Of a stretch of DNA of 64,000 nucleotides, positions 43,166 through 52,281 are shown piece by piece. The notes below the pieces were generated by a model that had not been told where the DNA came from, did not search any database, and saw only the letters and a list, made by a program, of their open reading frames with translations. The DNA is taken from assembly GCF_002277815.1 (NCBI RefSeq), contig NZ_NKJI01000016.1, positions 62,001 through 126,000 on the forward strand, written 5' to 3'. The stretch is from Pseudomonas sp. ERMR1:02. Lineage in GTDB: Bacteria > Pseudomonadota > Gammaproteobacteria > Pseudomonadales > Pseudomonadaceae. Numbering within the stretch: position 1 is the first letter of the stretch; each line of letters starts with the position of its first letter. The translations under genes and the position numbers were made by a program.

Positions 43166-44362
43166 ATGTCCAATTCTCATTCAAATCGCGCAAGCCTGTG
43201 GTTCCTGGCAATCACCTTGCTCAGTTTTCTGGCAGCCTCAACGGCGCCGACGCCGTTGTATCACTTGTATCAGGAACAACTGCAATTCTCAGCTGCCGTG
43301 CTGACCCTGATATTCGGCGTGTACGCCCTCAGTCTGTTAGTGGCACTGTTGACGGTCGGTTCGCTCTCGGATCATCTGGGGCGCAAACCGGTGATTTTCG
43401 CGGCGGTGGCGCTCAACATTCTGGCGATGCTGATGTTTATCTACGCCGACAGCGTCGCCTGGCTGATCGGTGCCCGGGTGCTGCAAGGCTTTGCCACAGG
43501 AATGGCAACCGCTGTATTGAGTGCAACGCTGCTTGATACCGACCGCCAGCAAGGCCCCCTGATCAATAGCGTCGCACCGTTGCTCGGTATGGCCCTGGGC
43601 GGGATGGGCTGCGGTTTGTTGGCCGAATTTGCACCGGCTCCGTTGCACTTGACCTACTGCCTGCTGCTGGCCTTGTTTGCGGTGCAGGCGATGTATGTGT
43701 GGCGTTTGCCGGAAAGTGTCTCGCGTCAGTCCGGCGCGTGGGCGTCATTGCGGCCGACTCTGCATGTGCCGATCCAGGCGCGCTCCACTTTGTGGCGGGT
43801 GCTGCCGCTTAACGTCGCGACTTGGGCGCTCGGCGGTTTTTATGCGTCCCTGGCGCCTTCATTGGTGCGGGCGGCCACCGGCTCGACTTCGAACCTGATC
43901 GGCGGATCGACCGTTGCTGCATTGACGTTGACCGGCGCCCTGATAATTTTCACCCTGCGCAAACGGCCGGCCACCCAGGCGCTGCAGTTGGGCGCCAGTA
44001 CGCTGCCGACGGGTGTCATTCTGATTCTGCTGGGGGTACACAGCGCCAGCTTGCCGCTGTTTTTCCTGGGCACACTCGTCGCCGGGTGTGGCTTCGGCGC
44101 TGGTTTCCTCGGCGCCGTGCGCAGCCTGTTTCCACTGGCCTTGCCCCATGAGCGAGCCGGGCTCATGTCGGCGTATTACGCACTCAGTTATTTGGCGTTC
44201 TGCCTGCCATCGTTGCTGGCCGGCAGCCTGGCGCACACCTTCGGTATAGTGGCGACTACCGATGGTTATGGTGCGGTTTTAATTATCCTGTCGCTGAGCG
44301 CATTGTTCGCGATGATGCGCCAGCGTTCGGCGAGTGCAGTTAATTCTTTATCTGTAAAATAG
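43166..44362 (+). CDS. MFS transporter
   Basis: The 398-aa 12-span protein starts MSNSHSNRASLWFLAITLLS and has the signature loop VGSLSDHLGRKPVIFAAVAL and motif C-like GMALGGMGCGLLAEF, typical of drug:H+ antiporters of the DHA1 type. Control by the adjacent TetR points to efflux of a toxic compound, unknown here. The ATG at 43166 follows GCGGAGT, which is also one arm of the operator. Confidence 0.88.
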   Translation: MSNSHSNRASLWFLAITLLSFLAASTAPTPLYHLYQEQLQFSAAVLTLIFGVYALSLLVALLTVGSLSDHLGRKPVIFAAVALNILAMLMFIYADSVAWLIGARVLQGFATGMATAVLSATLLDTDRQQGPLINSVAPLLGMALGGMGCGLLAEFAPAPLHLTYCLLLALFAVQAMYVWRLPESVSRQSGAWASLRPTLHVPIQARSTLWRVLPLNVATWALGGFYASLAPSLVRAATGSTSNLIGGSTVAALTLTGALIIFTLRKRPATQALQLGASTLPTGVILILLGVHSASLPLFFLGTLVAGCGFGAGFLGAVRSLFPLALPHERAGLMSAYYALSYLAFCLPSLLAGSLAHTFGIVATTDGYGAVLIILSLSALFAMMRQRSASAVNSLSVK

Positions 44363-44448
44363 ATAACAGTTAGAGATATTACCCGTTATATCGATATTCG
44401 ATTCGGATCTATGATGGGCTCCACCTCCCCAGAGGACAGGAGCTCGCC

Positions 44449-45600
44449 ATGACATGCACCAACACCGCCAAACCTGGTATCAAGCCTTTTCGTCACTTGC
44501 AGCACCCGCGCGAAGTCATTCGTCAGTTCACCCCTAACTGGTTCGCCGCCACTATGGGTACGGGTGTTCTGGCCTTGGCGCTGGCGCAATTGCCCGTCGC
44601 CAATCCTGTTTTGCACGCAGTTGCCGAAGCCCTATGGCAGTTCAATATCTTGCTGTTCCTGTTATTCACCGCACTGTATGCGGCGCGTTGGGTGCTGTTT
44701 TTCGATGAGGCGCGGCGGATTTTCGGGCATTCCACGGTTTCGATGTTTTTCGGTACCATTCCCATGGGCCTGGCGACCATCATCAACGGCTTTCTCATAT
44801 TCGGTTTGCCACGTTGGGGCAATGGCGTGATTCAGGTGGCTGAAGCGCTGTGGTGGCTGGATGTGACAATGTCTCTGGCGTGTGGGGTGCTGATTCCTTA
44901 CATGATGTTCACCCGCCAGGAACATAGCATCGACCAGATGACTGCCGTGTGGTTGTTGCCGGTGGTGGCGGCGGAAGTGGCGGCTGCCAGCGGTGGCCTG
45001 CTGGCGCCGCACCTGGTCGATGCCCATTCGCAACTTGTGGTGCTGGTGACGAGCTACGTGCTCTGGGCATTTTCCCTACCGGTTGCGTTCAGCATTCTGA
45101 CAATTCTGCTACTGCGCATGGCACTGCATAAACTGCCTCACGAAAATATGGCCGCATCCAGTTGGCTGGCATTGGGGCCGATCGGGACAGGGGCGCTTGG
45201 CATGTTACTGCTGGGGGCCGACGCTCCGGCGATTTTCGCCGCCAACGGATTGCCGGGTCTGGGTGAAATTGCTGCCGGGTTGGGCTTGATTGCCGGCATC
45301 ACTTTGTGGGGCTTTGGCTTGTGGTGGATGCTGATGGCGGTGTTGATCACCTTGCGTTATCTGCGGGCCGGCATCCCTTTCAATCTTGGCTGGTGGGGCT
45401 TTACCTTCCCGTTGGGCGTCTATTCTCTGGCAACGTTGAAACTGGCCAGCACGCTGCACCTGACGTTTTTCAGTGTCTTCGGTTGTGTACTGGTGACGCT
45501 GTTGGCCGTGATGTGGCTGATTGTCGGCAAACTCACAGTGCAGGGCGCGTGGCGGGGCGAGCTGTTTGTCTCGCCGTGCATTGCAGGATTAAAGAAATAA
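44449..45600 (+). CDS. TDT family (tellurite-resistance/dicarboxylate) transporter
   Basis: The 383-aa protein has about ten membrane spans and the family motif FTPNWFAATMGTGVLALALA near residues 27-46 (the PxWFxxxMGTG pattern of TehA/SSU1/Mae1 proteins). Relatives carry sulfite, malate or tellurite-related substrates; which applies here cannot be told. AGGAG lies before the ATG at 44449. A short AT-rich, ATCGATAT-containing stretch precedes it, probably the promoter. Confidence 0.86.
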   Translation: MTCTNTAKPGIKPFRHLQHPREVIRQFTPNWFAATMGTGVLALALAQLPVANPVLHAVAEALWQFNILLFLLFTALYAARWVLFFDEARRIFGHSTVSMFFGTIPMGLATIINGFLIFGLPRWGNGVIQVAEALWWLDVTMSLACGVLIPYMMFTRQEHSIDQMTAVWLLPVVAAEVAAASGGLLAPHLVDAHSQLVVLVTSYVLWAFSLPVAFSILTILLLRMALHKLPHENMAASSWLALGPIGTGALGMLLLGADAPAIFAANGLPGLGEIAAGLGLIAGITLWGFGLWWMLMAVLITLRYLRAGIPFNLGWWGFTFPLGVYSLATLKLASTLHLTFFSVFGCVLVTLLAVMWLIVGKLTVQGAWRGELFVSPCIAGLKK

Positions 45601-45694
45601 CCGGTAAAGATTAGGTAATGTGTGGCCTGGATCGACGTGCGACATTCCAATCAATGTATCCAGGCCTCTCTCTAAAATCAGGGACACATGGAAG

Positions 45695-47569
45695 ATGAGT
45701 CACCCCTCACAGTTTACCTTGCTGCGCACTCGGCGCTTTCTGCCGTTCTTCGTGACACAGTCCCTCGGGGCGTTCAACGACAATATCTTCAAGCAGTCGT
45801 TGATTCTCGCCATTTTGTACAAGCTGACGATCGACGGTGATCGTTCGATCTGGGTCAACCTGTGCGCTCTGCTGTTTATCCTGCCGTTCTTTCTGTTCTC
45901 GGCGCTGGCCGGGCAGTTCGGGGAAAAGTTCGCCAAGGACGCGCTGATCCGTCTGATCAAGCTCGGAGAAATCGCCATCATGGCGGTCGGCGCAGTCGGT
46001 TTCATGTTCGATCACCTGTCGCTGATGCTGGTGGCGTTGTTCGCCATGGGCACGCACTCGGCGCTGTTCGGGCCGGTGAAGTACTCGATCCTGCCCCAGG
46101 CCCTGCATGAGGATGAGCTGGTCGGTGGCAACGGTCTGGTGGAAATGGGCACTTTCCTGGCGATTCTGGCCGGGACCATCGGCGCCGGGGTCATGATGTC
46201 ATCCAGTCATTATGCGCCGATCGTATCCACAGCGATCATTGGTATCGCCCTGCTTGGATACCTGGCCAGCCGCGGGATACCGCGGGCTGCGGCGGCGTCG
46301 CCGCAGATGCGCCTGAACTGGAACATTTTCAGTCAGTCCTGGGCCACGCTGAAGCTGGGCCTGGGACAAACCCCGGCGGTGTCGCGCTCGATTGTCGGCA
46401 ACTCATGGTTCTGGTTTGTCGGGGCGATTTATCTGACGCAGATCCCGGCGTATGCCAAGGAGTGGATGCACGGTGACGAAACCGTGGTGACGCTGATTCT
46501 TACGGTGTTCTCGGTCGGTATCGCCGTGGGTTCGATGCTGTGCGAAAAACTCTCCGGGCGTAAAGTTGAAATCGGTTTGGTGCCGTTCGGCTCGTTCGGC
46601 CTGACCGTATTCGGTCTGCTGCTGTGGTGGCATTCCGGCGGCATTCCAGACAGTGTTGCGGGGCATGGCTGGATTGAGATTCTCGGGTTTGGCCATACCT
46701 GGCTGGTGTTGATCGACATCCTCGGCCTGGGGGTGTTCGGTGGTTTCTACATCGTGCCGCTGTACGCCCTGATTCAGTCACGCACCGCCGAGAACGAGCG
46801 CGCGCGAGTCATTGCCGCCAACAACATTCTCAATGCGTTGTTCATGGTGGTGTCGGCGATTGTCTCGATCATCCTGCTGAGCATGGTCAAGCTGTCGATC
46901 CCGCAGTTGTTCCTGGTGGTGTCGTTGCTCAACATCGGCGTCAACGCCTATATCTTCAAGATCGTCCCCGAGTTCACCATGCGTTTCATGATCTGGCTGC
47001 TCAGCCATTCCATGTACCGCGTGGAGCATCGCAACCTTGATTTGATCCCCGATGAAGGCGCAGCGCTTCTGGTATGCAACCACGTGTCGTTCGTCGATGC
47101 CTTGCTGATTGGTGGTGCGGTGCGTCGGCCGATTCGCTTTGTGATGTATTACAAAATCTACAACCTGCCGGTGCTGAACTTCATCTTTCGCACGGCCGGG
47201 ACAATTCCGATAGCGGGGCGTCAGGAAGATATCCAGATCTACGAAAAAGCCTTCACGCGCATCGCCCGGTATCTGAAGGATGGCGAATTGGTGTGCATTT
47301 TTCCTGAGGGGAAATTGACCACCGATGGCGAGATCAACGAGTTCAAGGGCGGGCTGACGCGGATTCTCGAAGAGACACCGGTGCCGGTGATTCCGCTGGC
47401 CTTGCAGGGTTTGTGGGGGAGTTTCTTCAGTCGCGATCCGGGCAAGGGACTGTTTCGTCGGTTGTGGTCGCGGGTGACGTTGGTGGCGGGGCCGGCGGTG
47501 GGGGGCGAGGTAGCGGAGCCTGCCAAATTGCAGGCGTTGGTGGGGGATTTGCGTGGGACCGTCAGATAG
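45695..47569 (+). CDS. MFS transporter-acyltransferase fusion
   Basis: The 624-aa protein joins an N-terminal LplT-like MFS (MSHPSQFTLLRTRRFLPFFV, then QSLGAFNDNIFKQSLILAIL; about 12 spans to residue 425) with a C-terminal PlsC acyltransferase (NHVSFVDALLIGG with the HX4D pair near residues 463-468, FPEGKLTTDGEINEF near 535). In E. coli, LplT and Aas are separate and recycle lysophospholipids; here flippase and acyltransferase are one chain without the acyl-ACP synthetase domain. Start at 45695; an ATG at 45688 is out of frame. Confidence 0.9.
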   Translation: MSHPSQFTLLRTRRFLPFFVTQSLGAFNDNIFKQSLILAILYKLTIDGDRSIWVNLCALLFILPFFLFSALAGQFGEKFAKDALIRLIKLGEIAIMAVGAVGFMFDHLSLMLVALFAMGTHSALFGPVKYSILPQALHEDELVGGNGLVEMGTFLAILAGTIGAGVMMSSSHYAPIVSTAIIGIALLGYLASRGIPRAAAASPQMRLNWNIFSQSWATLKLGLGQTPAVSRSIVGNSWFWFVGAIYLTQIPAYAKEWMHGDETVVTLILTVFSVGIAVGSMLCEKLSGRKVEIGLVPFGSFGLTVFGLLLWWHSGGIPDSVAGHGWIEILGFGHTWLVLIDILGLGVFGGFYIVPLYALIQSRTAENERARVIAANNILNALFMVVSAIVSIILLSMVKLSIPQLFLVVSLLNIGVNAYIFKIVPEFTMRFMIWLLSHSMYRVEHRNLDLIPDEGAALLVCNHVSFVDALLIGGAVRRPIRFVMYYKIYNLPVLNFIFRTAGTIPIAGRQEDIQIYEKAFTRIARYLKDGELVCIFPEGKLTTDGEINEFKGGLTRILEETPVPVIPLALQGLWGSFFSRDPGKGLFRRLWSRVTLVAGPAVGGEVAEPAKLQALVGDLRGTVR

Positions 47570-47589
47570 TCGGTGAATAGGCGGGCCTC

Positions 47590-47657
47590 TTCGCGGGCAA
47601 GCCTCGCTCCTACAAGAGCAACGCAATACCTGTAGGAGCGAGGCTTGCCCGCGAAGG
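47590..47657. repeat. REPIN
   Basis: TTCGCGGGCAAGCCTCGCTC and its inverse ending at 47657, only about 18 bases between arms. Between convergent genes. Confidence 0.88.
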
Positions 47658-47668
47658 CGTCCTTTCAG

Positions 47669-47983
47669 TCAGGCGCTAACCTTGAGCCCAACCAATCCGG
47701 CAATGATCAACGCCACACTCGCCAGTCGAATCAAGGCCATGGATTCACCAAACAGAATGATCCCGGCGATCACCGTGCCCACGGCACCCACCCCCGTCCA
47801 GATGGCATAGGCCGTGCCCAGCGGCAATTCCTTCATGGCAAGGCCCAGCAAGCCAAGACTGACAGCCATGGCCGCAACGGTGAGGGCAGTGGGGAGCGGG
47901 CGGCTGAAACCGTCGGTGTACTTCAGGCCAACGGCCCAGCCGACTTCGAACAGGCCGGCGAAAAACAGAATGATCCAGGACAT
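47669..47983 (-). CDS. sugE: SMR family guanidinium exporter SugE (Gdx)
   Basis: The 104-aa four-span protein starts MSWIILFFAGLFEVGWAVGL with the essential Glu13 in FEVGW and ends GLKVSA. SugE/Gdx proteins export guanidinium ion in exchange for protons as antiparallel dimers. A guanidine-II riboswitch sits directly upstream, confirming this over a general quaternary-ammonium exporter. GGAGG lies just before the ATG. Confidence 0.95.
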   Translation of the reverse strand: MSWIILFFAGLFEVGWAVGLKYTDGFSRPLPTALTVAAMAVSLGLLGLAMKELPLGTAYAIWTGVGAVGTVIAGIILFGESMALIRLASVALIIAGLVGLKVSA

Positions 47984-48003
47984 GAGAGACCTCCATCGAT
48001 TGA

Positions 48004-48055
48004 CGGGGTCGTCCCCAGATTAATGACTCGATCGAGCCGCGAGGTCGTCCCCGCG
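48004..48055 (-). promoter_or_regulatory. Guanidine-II (mini-ykkC) riboswitch
   Basis: On the minus strand two small hairpins carry the same ACGA loop: CGCGGGGACGACCTCGCG (48038-48055) and GGGGACGACCCC (48005-48016), about 20 bases apart, with GGAGG and the sugE start following. Twin stem-loops with ACGR loops are the definition of mini-ykkC; guanidinium binding should expose the ribosome site. Confidence 0.93.
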
Positions 48056-48102
48056 TTGCGCAATATAGTGCCCAGCATTAATCCGGGGATCAAGTTTTCG
48101 AA

Positions 48103-49068
48103 TCAGTCGGTTGCTTGCTGAGCAGCGATTCTTCGGTCCTCTTTCTCGCTCATGCGACGGAAGTATGTCGATAGAAGTGCCCCGGAAATGTTGTGCCAGA
48201 CGCTGAACAACGCGCTTGGCACCGCCGCCAGTGGCGAAAAGTGCGCGCTGGCCAGGGCAGCACCCAAGCCTGAGTTTTGCATGCCGACTTCCAGGGCCAG
48301 GGATTTGCGCTGGGCCAATGGCAGCTTGAACAGGCGCCCGGTGAAGTAACCCAGCAAGTAACCGAAGCTGTTGTGCAGCATGACCACGGCCATGATCAGT
48401 AAGCCGGACTCGGCAATCTTCGCCTGGCTGGCGGCAACCACCGCCGTGACGATGATCACGATGCTCACCACTGACACCAGTGGCAACACGTCCACCGCGT
48501 GGCGAAGCCGATCACCCAGCAAGCGTTGGGCCACAACGCCGAGCACGATCGGCAACAGCACCACTTGCAGGATCGACCAGAACAGCTCCATGAACGAGAC
48601 CGGCAGCCAGGCCGAAGCCAAAAGCCAGATCAGGGCCGGGGTCAGCAGCGGAGCGAGGAGGGTGGTCACGGCAGCGATGGCGACCGACAGCGCCAGATCC
48701 CCGCGTGCCAGCCAGGTCATCACGTTCGATGAGGTGCCGCTTGGGCAGCAACCGACCAAAATCACGCCGACGGCGATCTCCGGCGGCAGATGGAATGCCT
48801 GGCAGAGCAACCACGCCACACCGGGCATGATCACGAAATGCGCAACCACGCCCAGAGCCACGCGCCACGGATGGCGGGCGACTTCGGCGAAGTCTTCAAG
48901 TTTGAGGGTCAGGCCCATGCCGAACATCACCAGTCCCAGCAGCGGCACAATGGAGCCTTTGAGACCGATGAACCACGTGGGTTGCAGGAACGCAATGACG
49001 GCGAAAATCAGTACCCAGTAAGCAAAGGTGTTGCCGACAAAACGACTTAATGCAGCCAGTGCGCGCAT
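48103..49068 (-). CDS. Bile acid:sodium symporter (BASS) family transporter
   Basis: The 321-aa protein has about nine to ten spans and the BASS sodium-site motif GCCPSGTSSNVMTWLARGDL near residues 112-131, with a second conserved stretch EVGMQNSGLGAALASAHFSP. Such transporters take up organic acids or sterol-like anions with sodium; bacterial substrates vary. The start MRALAALSRFVGNTFAYWVL was chosen because the longer frame comes from a REPIN. Confidence 0.88.
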   Translation of the reverse strand: MRALAALSRFVGNTFAYWVLIFAVIAFLQPTWFIGLKGSIVPLLGLVMFGMGLTLKLEDFAEVARHPWRVALGVVAHFVIMPGVAWLLCQAFHLPPEIAVGVILVGCCPSGTSSNVMTWLARGDLALSVAIAAVTTLLAPLLTPALIWLLASAWLPVSFMELFWSILQVVLLPIVLGVVAQRLLGDRLRHAVDVLPLVSVVSIVIIVTAVVAASQAKIAESGLLIMAVVMLHNSFGYLLGYFTGRLFKLPLAQRKSLALEVGMQNSGLGAALASAHFSPLAAVPSALFSVWHNISGALLSTYFRRMSEKEDRRIAAQQATD

Positions 49069-49107
49069 GGCCTGATACCTATTATTAAGTAGTAACGCAA
49101 AACCCCT

Positions 49108-49187
49108 GTAGGAGTGAGCTTGCTCGCGATGGTGTGTCAGGCAAAGCGGGGCGACTGACACTCCATCGCGAGCAAGCTCGCTCCTAC
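49108..49187. repeat. REPIN
   Basis: GTAGGAGTGAGCTTGCTCGC and its inverse ending at 49187. Confidence 0.88.
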
Positions 49188-49205
49188 ATTAGAGATCACA
49201 AGGGC

Positions 49206-50126
49206 TTAGATGCCCTGCGGAGTCTCTTCCCCACCCAACGCTTCAACCAGCGCCGGCAGGAAGTCGCCGAAGGTCAGCATCATCAGGGTAAAGCTGGCAT
49301 CCAGTTGGCCGAGGGCTTCGTCGCCACCGTCTTGTTCAGCCTGGTCTTGCAGCAGGTCTTCGAACTTCAGGCGCTTGACCACCATTTTGTCGTCGAGGAC
49401 GAAGGACAGCTTGTCCTGCCAGGCCAGCGACAGTTGAGTGACCACTTTGCCGGTGCTCAGGTGTAGCTGGATCTCTTCGCTGGTCAGGTCCTGGCGCTTG
49501 CAACGCACGATGCCGCCGTCTTCGTGGGTATCGCGCAGTTCGCACTCGTCCAGTACAAAGAAATCGTCCGCGGCTTTCTGGGTGGTGACCCACTCGGTCA
49601 TGGTCGCGGTCGGGGACATCTTCACGGTCAGCGGACGCACCGGCAGGGTGCCGATCACTTCACGCAGGGTGGACAGCAGGTCTTCGGCGCGTTTCGGGCT
49701 GGCCGAGTTGACCAGGATCAGGCCCTGTTTCGGCGCGATGGCAGCGAAGGTCGACGAGCGACGGATAAAGGCGCGCGGCAGGAACGCCTGGATGATTTCA
49801 TCCTTGATCTGGTCGCGTTCCTTTTTATAGACCTTGCGCATTTGCTCGGCTTCGATCTCTTCGACCTTTTCCTTCACCGCGTCACGCACGACGCTACCCG
49901 GCAGAATGCGTTCTTCCTTGCGCGCGCTGATCAGCAGGAAGTCACCGCTGACATGCACCAATGGTGCATCTTCGCCCTTGCCGAACGGCGCGACGAAACC
50001 GTAGGTGGTCAACTCCTGGCTTGCACATGGGCGCGCCAGTTTGGTGGCCAGTGCAGTTTCCAACGCCTCGGCATCAACAGGCAGATCTTGGGTCAGGCGA
50101 TAGATAAGCAGGTTTTTGAACCACAT
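49206..50126 (-). CDS. rdgC: Recombination-associated protein RdgC
   Basis: The 306-aa protein begins MWFKNLLIYRLTQDLPVDAE and ends FLPALVEALGGEETPQGI, matching RdgC along its length. RdgC forms a ring dimer on double-stranded DNA and tempers RecA activity. The start at 50126 is the standard one; the track-length alternative adds eight residues. Single gene ending beside a REPIN. Confidence 0.95.
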   Translation of the reverse strand: MWFKNLLIYRLTQDLPVDAEALETALATKLARPCASQELTTYGFVAPFGKGEDAPLVHVSGDFLLISARKEERILPGSVVRDAVKEKVEEIEAEQMRKVYKKERDQIKDEIIQAFLPRAFIRRSSTFAAIAPKQGLILVNSASPKRAEDLLSTLREVIGTLPVRPLTVKMSPTATMTEWVTTQKAADDFFVLDECELRDTHEDGGIVRCKRQDLTSEEIQLHLSTGKVVTQLSLAWQDKLSFVLDDKMVVKRLKFEDLLQDQAEQDGGDEALGQLDASFTLMMLTFGDFLPALVEALGGEETPQGI

Positions 50127-50236
50127 GGGGTGAGTCTCTCCTTTATACAAAGGCGGGCATTATTGTCCTCCGTGTGCCATAGGCCAACCCTTCTCTAAGC
50201 CTTTGGAAGGCATGAAAAAATTAATTGAAAAAGTGC

Positions 50237-50265
50237 TTGCCAGAGGTAGGGTCGCTCCGTAGAAT
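50237..50265 (+). promoter_or_regulatory. Promoter of the first tRNA pair
   Basis: TTGCCA, 17 bases, TAGAAT, then GCGCGCC 21 bases before the tRNA: a sigma-70 promoter with a GC-rich discriminator, as expected for stringently controlled stable RNA. Confidence 0.7.
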
Positions 50266-50285
50266 GCGCGCCACACCGAAGCGAA

Positions 50286-50361
50286 GGGTGATTAGCTCAG
50301 CTGGGAGAGCGTCTGCCTTACAAGCAGAATGTCGGCGGTTCGATCCCGTCATCACCCACCA
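50286..50361 (+). tRNA. tRNA-Val (anticodon TAC)
   Basis: 76 bases including encoded CCA. Acceptor GGGTGAT pairs with ATCACCC, anticodon loop CTTACAA gives TAC, T-loop GGTTCGATCCC. First of two identical copies. Confidence 0.96.
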
Positions 50362-50380
50362 TTCGTTTCAAGTGTTTAGC

Positions 50381-50457
50381 GCAGCGGTAGTTCAGTCGGT
50401 TAGAATACCGGCCTGTCACGCCGGGGGTCGCGGGTTCGAGTCCCGTCCGCTGCGCCA
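50381..50457 (+). tRNA. tRNA-Asp (anticodon GTC)
   Basis: 77 bases with CCA. Acceptor GCAGCGG/CCGCTGC, anticodon loop CTGTCAC gives GTC. Follows tRNA-Val by 19 bases, so co-transcribed. Confidence 0.95.
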
Positions 50458-50497
50458 TATTCGGTAACCTGGAACACTGAACGCCAGGTCACCACGG

Positions 50498-50523
50498 AAA
50501 AGCCCGCTAACGCGGGTTTTTTT
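50498..50523 (+). terminator. Terminator of the first tRNA pair
   Basis: AAAAGCCCGC-TAA-CGCGGGTTTTTTT. Confidence 0.87.
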
Positions 50524-50656
50524 CTGTCTGAAGTTTGACTGTTGTATCTGCAGGAAGCGTTGTTTCACCGGTTTTTAGATTTTTTTTGAAAAATATTCAA
50601 TTAAATCAACACTTTATAAAAACCTGTGGCATAATGTGCCCCGCAACGAAGGTAAA

Positions 50657-50732
50657 GGGTGATTAGCTCAGCTGGGAGAGCGTCTGCCTTACAAGCAGAA
50701 TGTCGGCGGTTCGATCCCGTCATCACCCACCA
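50657..50732 (+). tRNA. tRNA-Val (anticodon TAC), second copy
   Basis: Base-for-base copy of the tRNA at 50286, 371 bases downstream. It has its own AT-rich upstream region (CATAAT at about 50630 as a possible -10) after the first terminator. Confidence 0.96.
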
Positions 50733-50747
50733 CTTTCAACGCTACGC

Positions 50748-50824
50748 GCAGCGGTAGTTCAGTCGGTTAGAATACCGGCCTGTCACGCCGGGGGTCGCGG
50801 GTTCGAGTCCCGTCCGCTGCGCCA
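50748..50824 (+). tRNA. tRNA-Asp (anticodon GTC), second copy
   Basis: Base-for-base copy of the tRNA at 50381. The flanking ATATTCGGTAACCTGGAACA stretch is duplicated too. Confidence 0.95.
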
Positions 50825-50864
50825 TATTCGGTAACCTGGAACACTGAACGCCAGGTCACCACAC

Positions 50865-50891
50865 AGAAAGCCCGCTTAATGCGGGCTTTCT
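50865..50891 (+). terminator. Terminator of the second tRNA pair
   Basis: AGAAAGCCCGC-TTAAT-GCGGGCTTTCT hairpin. Confidence 0.82.
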
Positions 50892-51318
50892 GCTGTCTGG
50901 GGTTTGGCTTTCTTCGCCGGCCTCAATGGAAAAGCGACCTTCGCAGACTGTGTGAAAGCGCACTGAAGGTGGTCGCAAACAAACGCCCCGACTTGTCCGG
51001 GGCGTTTGCTTTTGTGCGCACAGCAGACAAAACAGGCCATTCAGCGCATCATCGCCATCAGTTGATCGTTTTACATTGCGTTATGTCCAGTCCCGAACAA
51101 GCGGCAAGTGGTCATTGCGCCAGATATTTCGGGATCGCGAATTTGTCTCTGTGAGAGCGAGATGACAGAAGTTTCATCATCTACACTCCGAAAAGCGTTT
51201 AAACACCTGAACTTATCGCAAATGTCCGGCTCTCATGCCGGTAGCCATTGGTCGTGGCCGCCTGATAAGCTCGCGGCTTTACTCGATTGCCCTTTAGGCG
51301 AATGAACAAGGAAATAGC
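50892..51318. other. Gene-poor interval between tRNAs and the FKBP gene
   Basis: A further terminator-like hairpin (AAACGCCCCG ... CGGGGCGTTT, 50981-51007) is the only clear element. Short open frames here (for example 50879-51154 and 51108-51305) have no family features and I do not call them. GGAAATAGC precedes the next start. Confidence 0.5.
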
Positions 51319-52032
51319 ATGAAACAGCATCGGTTGGCGGCGGCGGTGGCCCTGGTTAGCCTGGTACTCGCGGGTTGTGACTCGCAGACCAGCGTAGAGC
51401 TGAAAACCCCGGCGCAAAAAGCTTCCTACGGCATTGGCCTGAACATGGGCAAGAGTCTGGCTCAGGAAGGCATGGATGACTTGGATTCCAAAGCCGTAGC
51501 CCAGGGCATCGAAGATGCCGTCGGCAAGAAAGAACAGAAGCTCAAAGACGAAGAATTGGTTGAAGCCTTCGCCGCACTGCAAAAGCGTGCCGAAGAGCGT
51601 ATGGCCAAGATGAGTGAAGAGTCGGCATCTGCCGGCAAGAAATTCCTCGAAGAAAACGCCAAGAAAGCTGGCGTAGTGACCACCGCTTCGGGCTTGCAGT
51701 ATGAAGTGGAAAAGAAAGCCGACGGCGCTCAGCCTAAGCCAACTGACGTAGTGACTGTTCACTACACCGGCAAGCTGACCAACGGCACGGTTTTCGACAG
51801 TTCCGTCGAACGTGGCAGCCCGATCGATCTGCCGGTCAGCGGCGTGATTCCGGGTTGGGTCGAAGGCCTGCAACTGATGCACGTGGGCGAGAAGTACAAG
51901 CTGTACATTCCAAGCGAACTGGCTTACGGCGCGCAAAGCCCAAGCCCGGCAATCCCGGCCAACTCGGTGCTGGTATTCGATCTGGAACTGCTGGCAATCA
52001 AAGATCCAGCAAAAGAAGAAGTCGCCAAGTAA
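51319..52032 (+). CDS. FKBP-type peptidyl-prolyl isomerase lipoprotein
   Basis: The 237-aa protein has a lipoprotein signal (MKQHRLAAAVALVSLVLAGC, Cys at 20), an FkpA/Mip-type helical dimerisation domain (TPAQKASYGIGLNMGKSLAQ) and a C-terminal FKBP domain (VTVHYTGKLTNGTVFDSSVE, VIPGWVEGLQLMHVGEKYKL, IPSELAYG). It catalyses prolyl isomerisation and chaperones folding in the cell envelope. Start set by AAGGAAATAGC. Confidence 0.93.
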   Translation: MKQHRLAAAVALVSLVLAGCDSQTSVELKTPAQKASYGIGLNMGKSLAQEGMDDLDSKAVAQGIEDAVGKKEQKLKDEELVEAFAALQKRAEERMAKMSEESASAGKKFLEENAKKAGVVTTASGLQYEVEKKADGAQPKPTDVVTVHYTGKLTNGTVFDSSVERGSPIDLPVSGVIPGWVEGLQLMHVGEKYKLYIPSELAYGAQSPSPAIPANSVLVFDLELLAIKDPAKEEVAK

Positions 52033-52052
52033 TTAGCGTCTGCTCTGAAAAT

Positions 52053-52078
52053 AACGCCTCGCTTATGCGGGGCGTTGT
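52053..52078 (+). terminator. Terminator of the FKBP gene
   Basis: AACGCCTCGC-TTAT-GCGGGGCGTT followed by GTTG; the T-run is poor. Confidence 0.7.
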
Positions 52079-52281
52079 TGCATCTGGCGTCCGGCGCGGG
52101 TAAACAAAGCGAACAGATGCTGTAGGCTGGAGTCATAGCCTTTGTAGGACCGGCGCTAACCGCGCCAGACCGCCAAGTCAATGAAATAATGGGTTTTTTT
52201 TGATGAGTAAAAAACGCCCGATCTAAGCTCAGCCCTTGTGCAGCGGGGCTTTCAGCTGTGAAAAGTAGCTCTGTTCACAAG

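Noticed and set aside
50879..51154. 91-codon frame after the tRNAs
   Set aside because: It begins in the tRNA terminator and crosses another terminator-like hairpin; no ribosome site or family.
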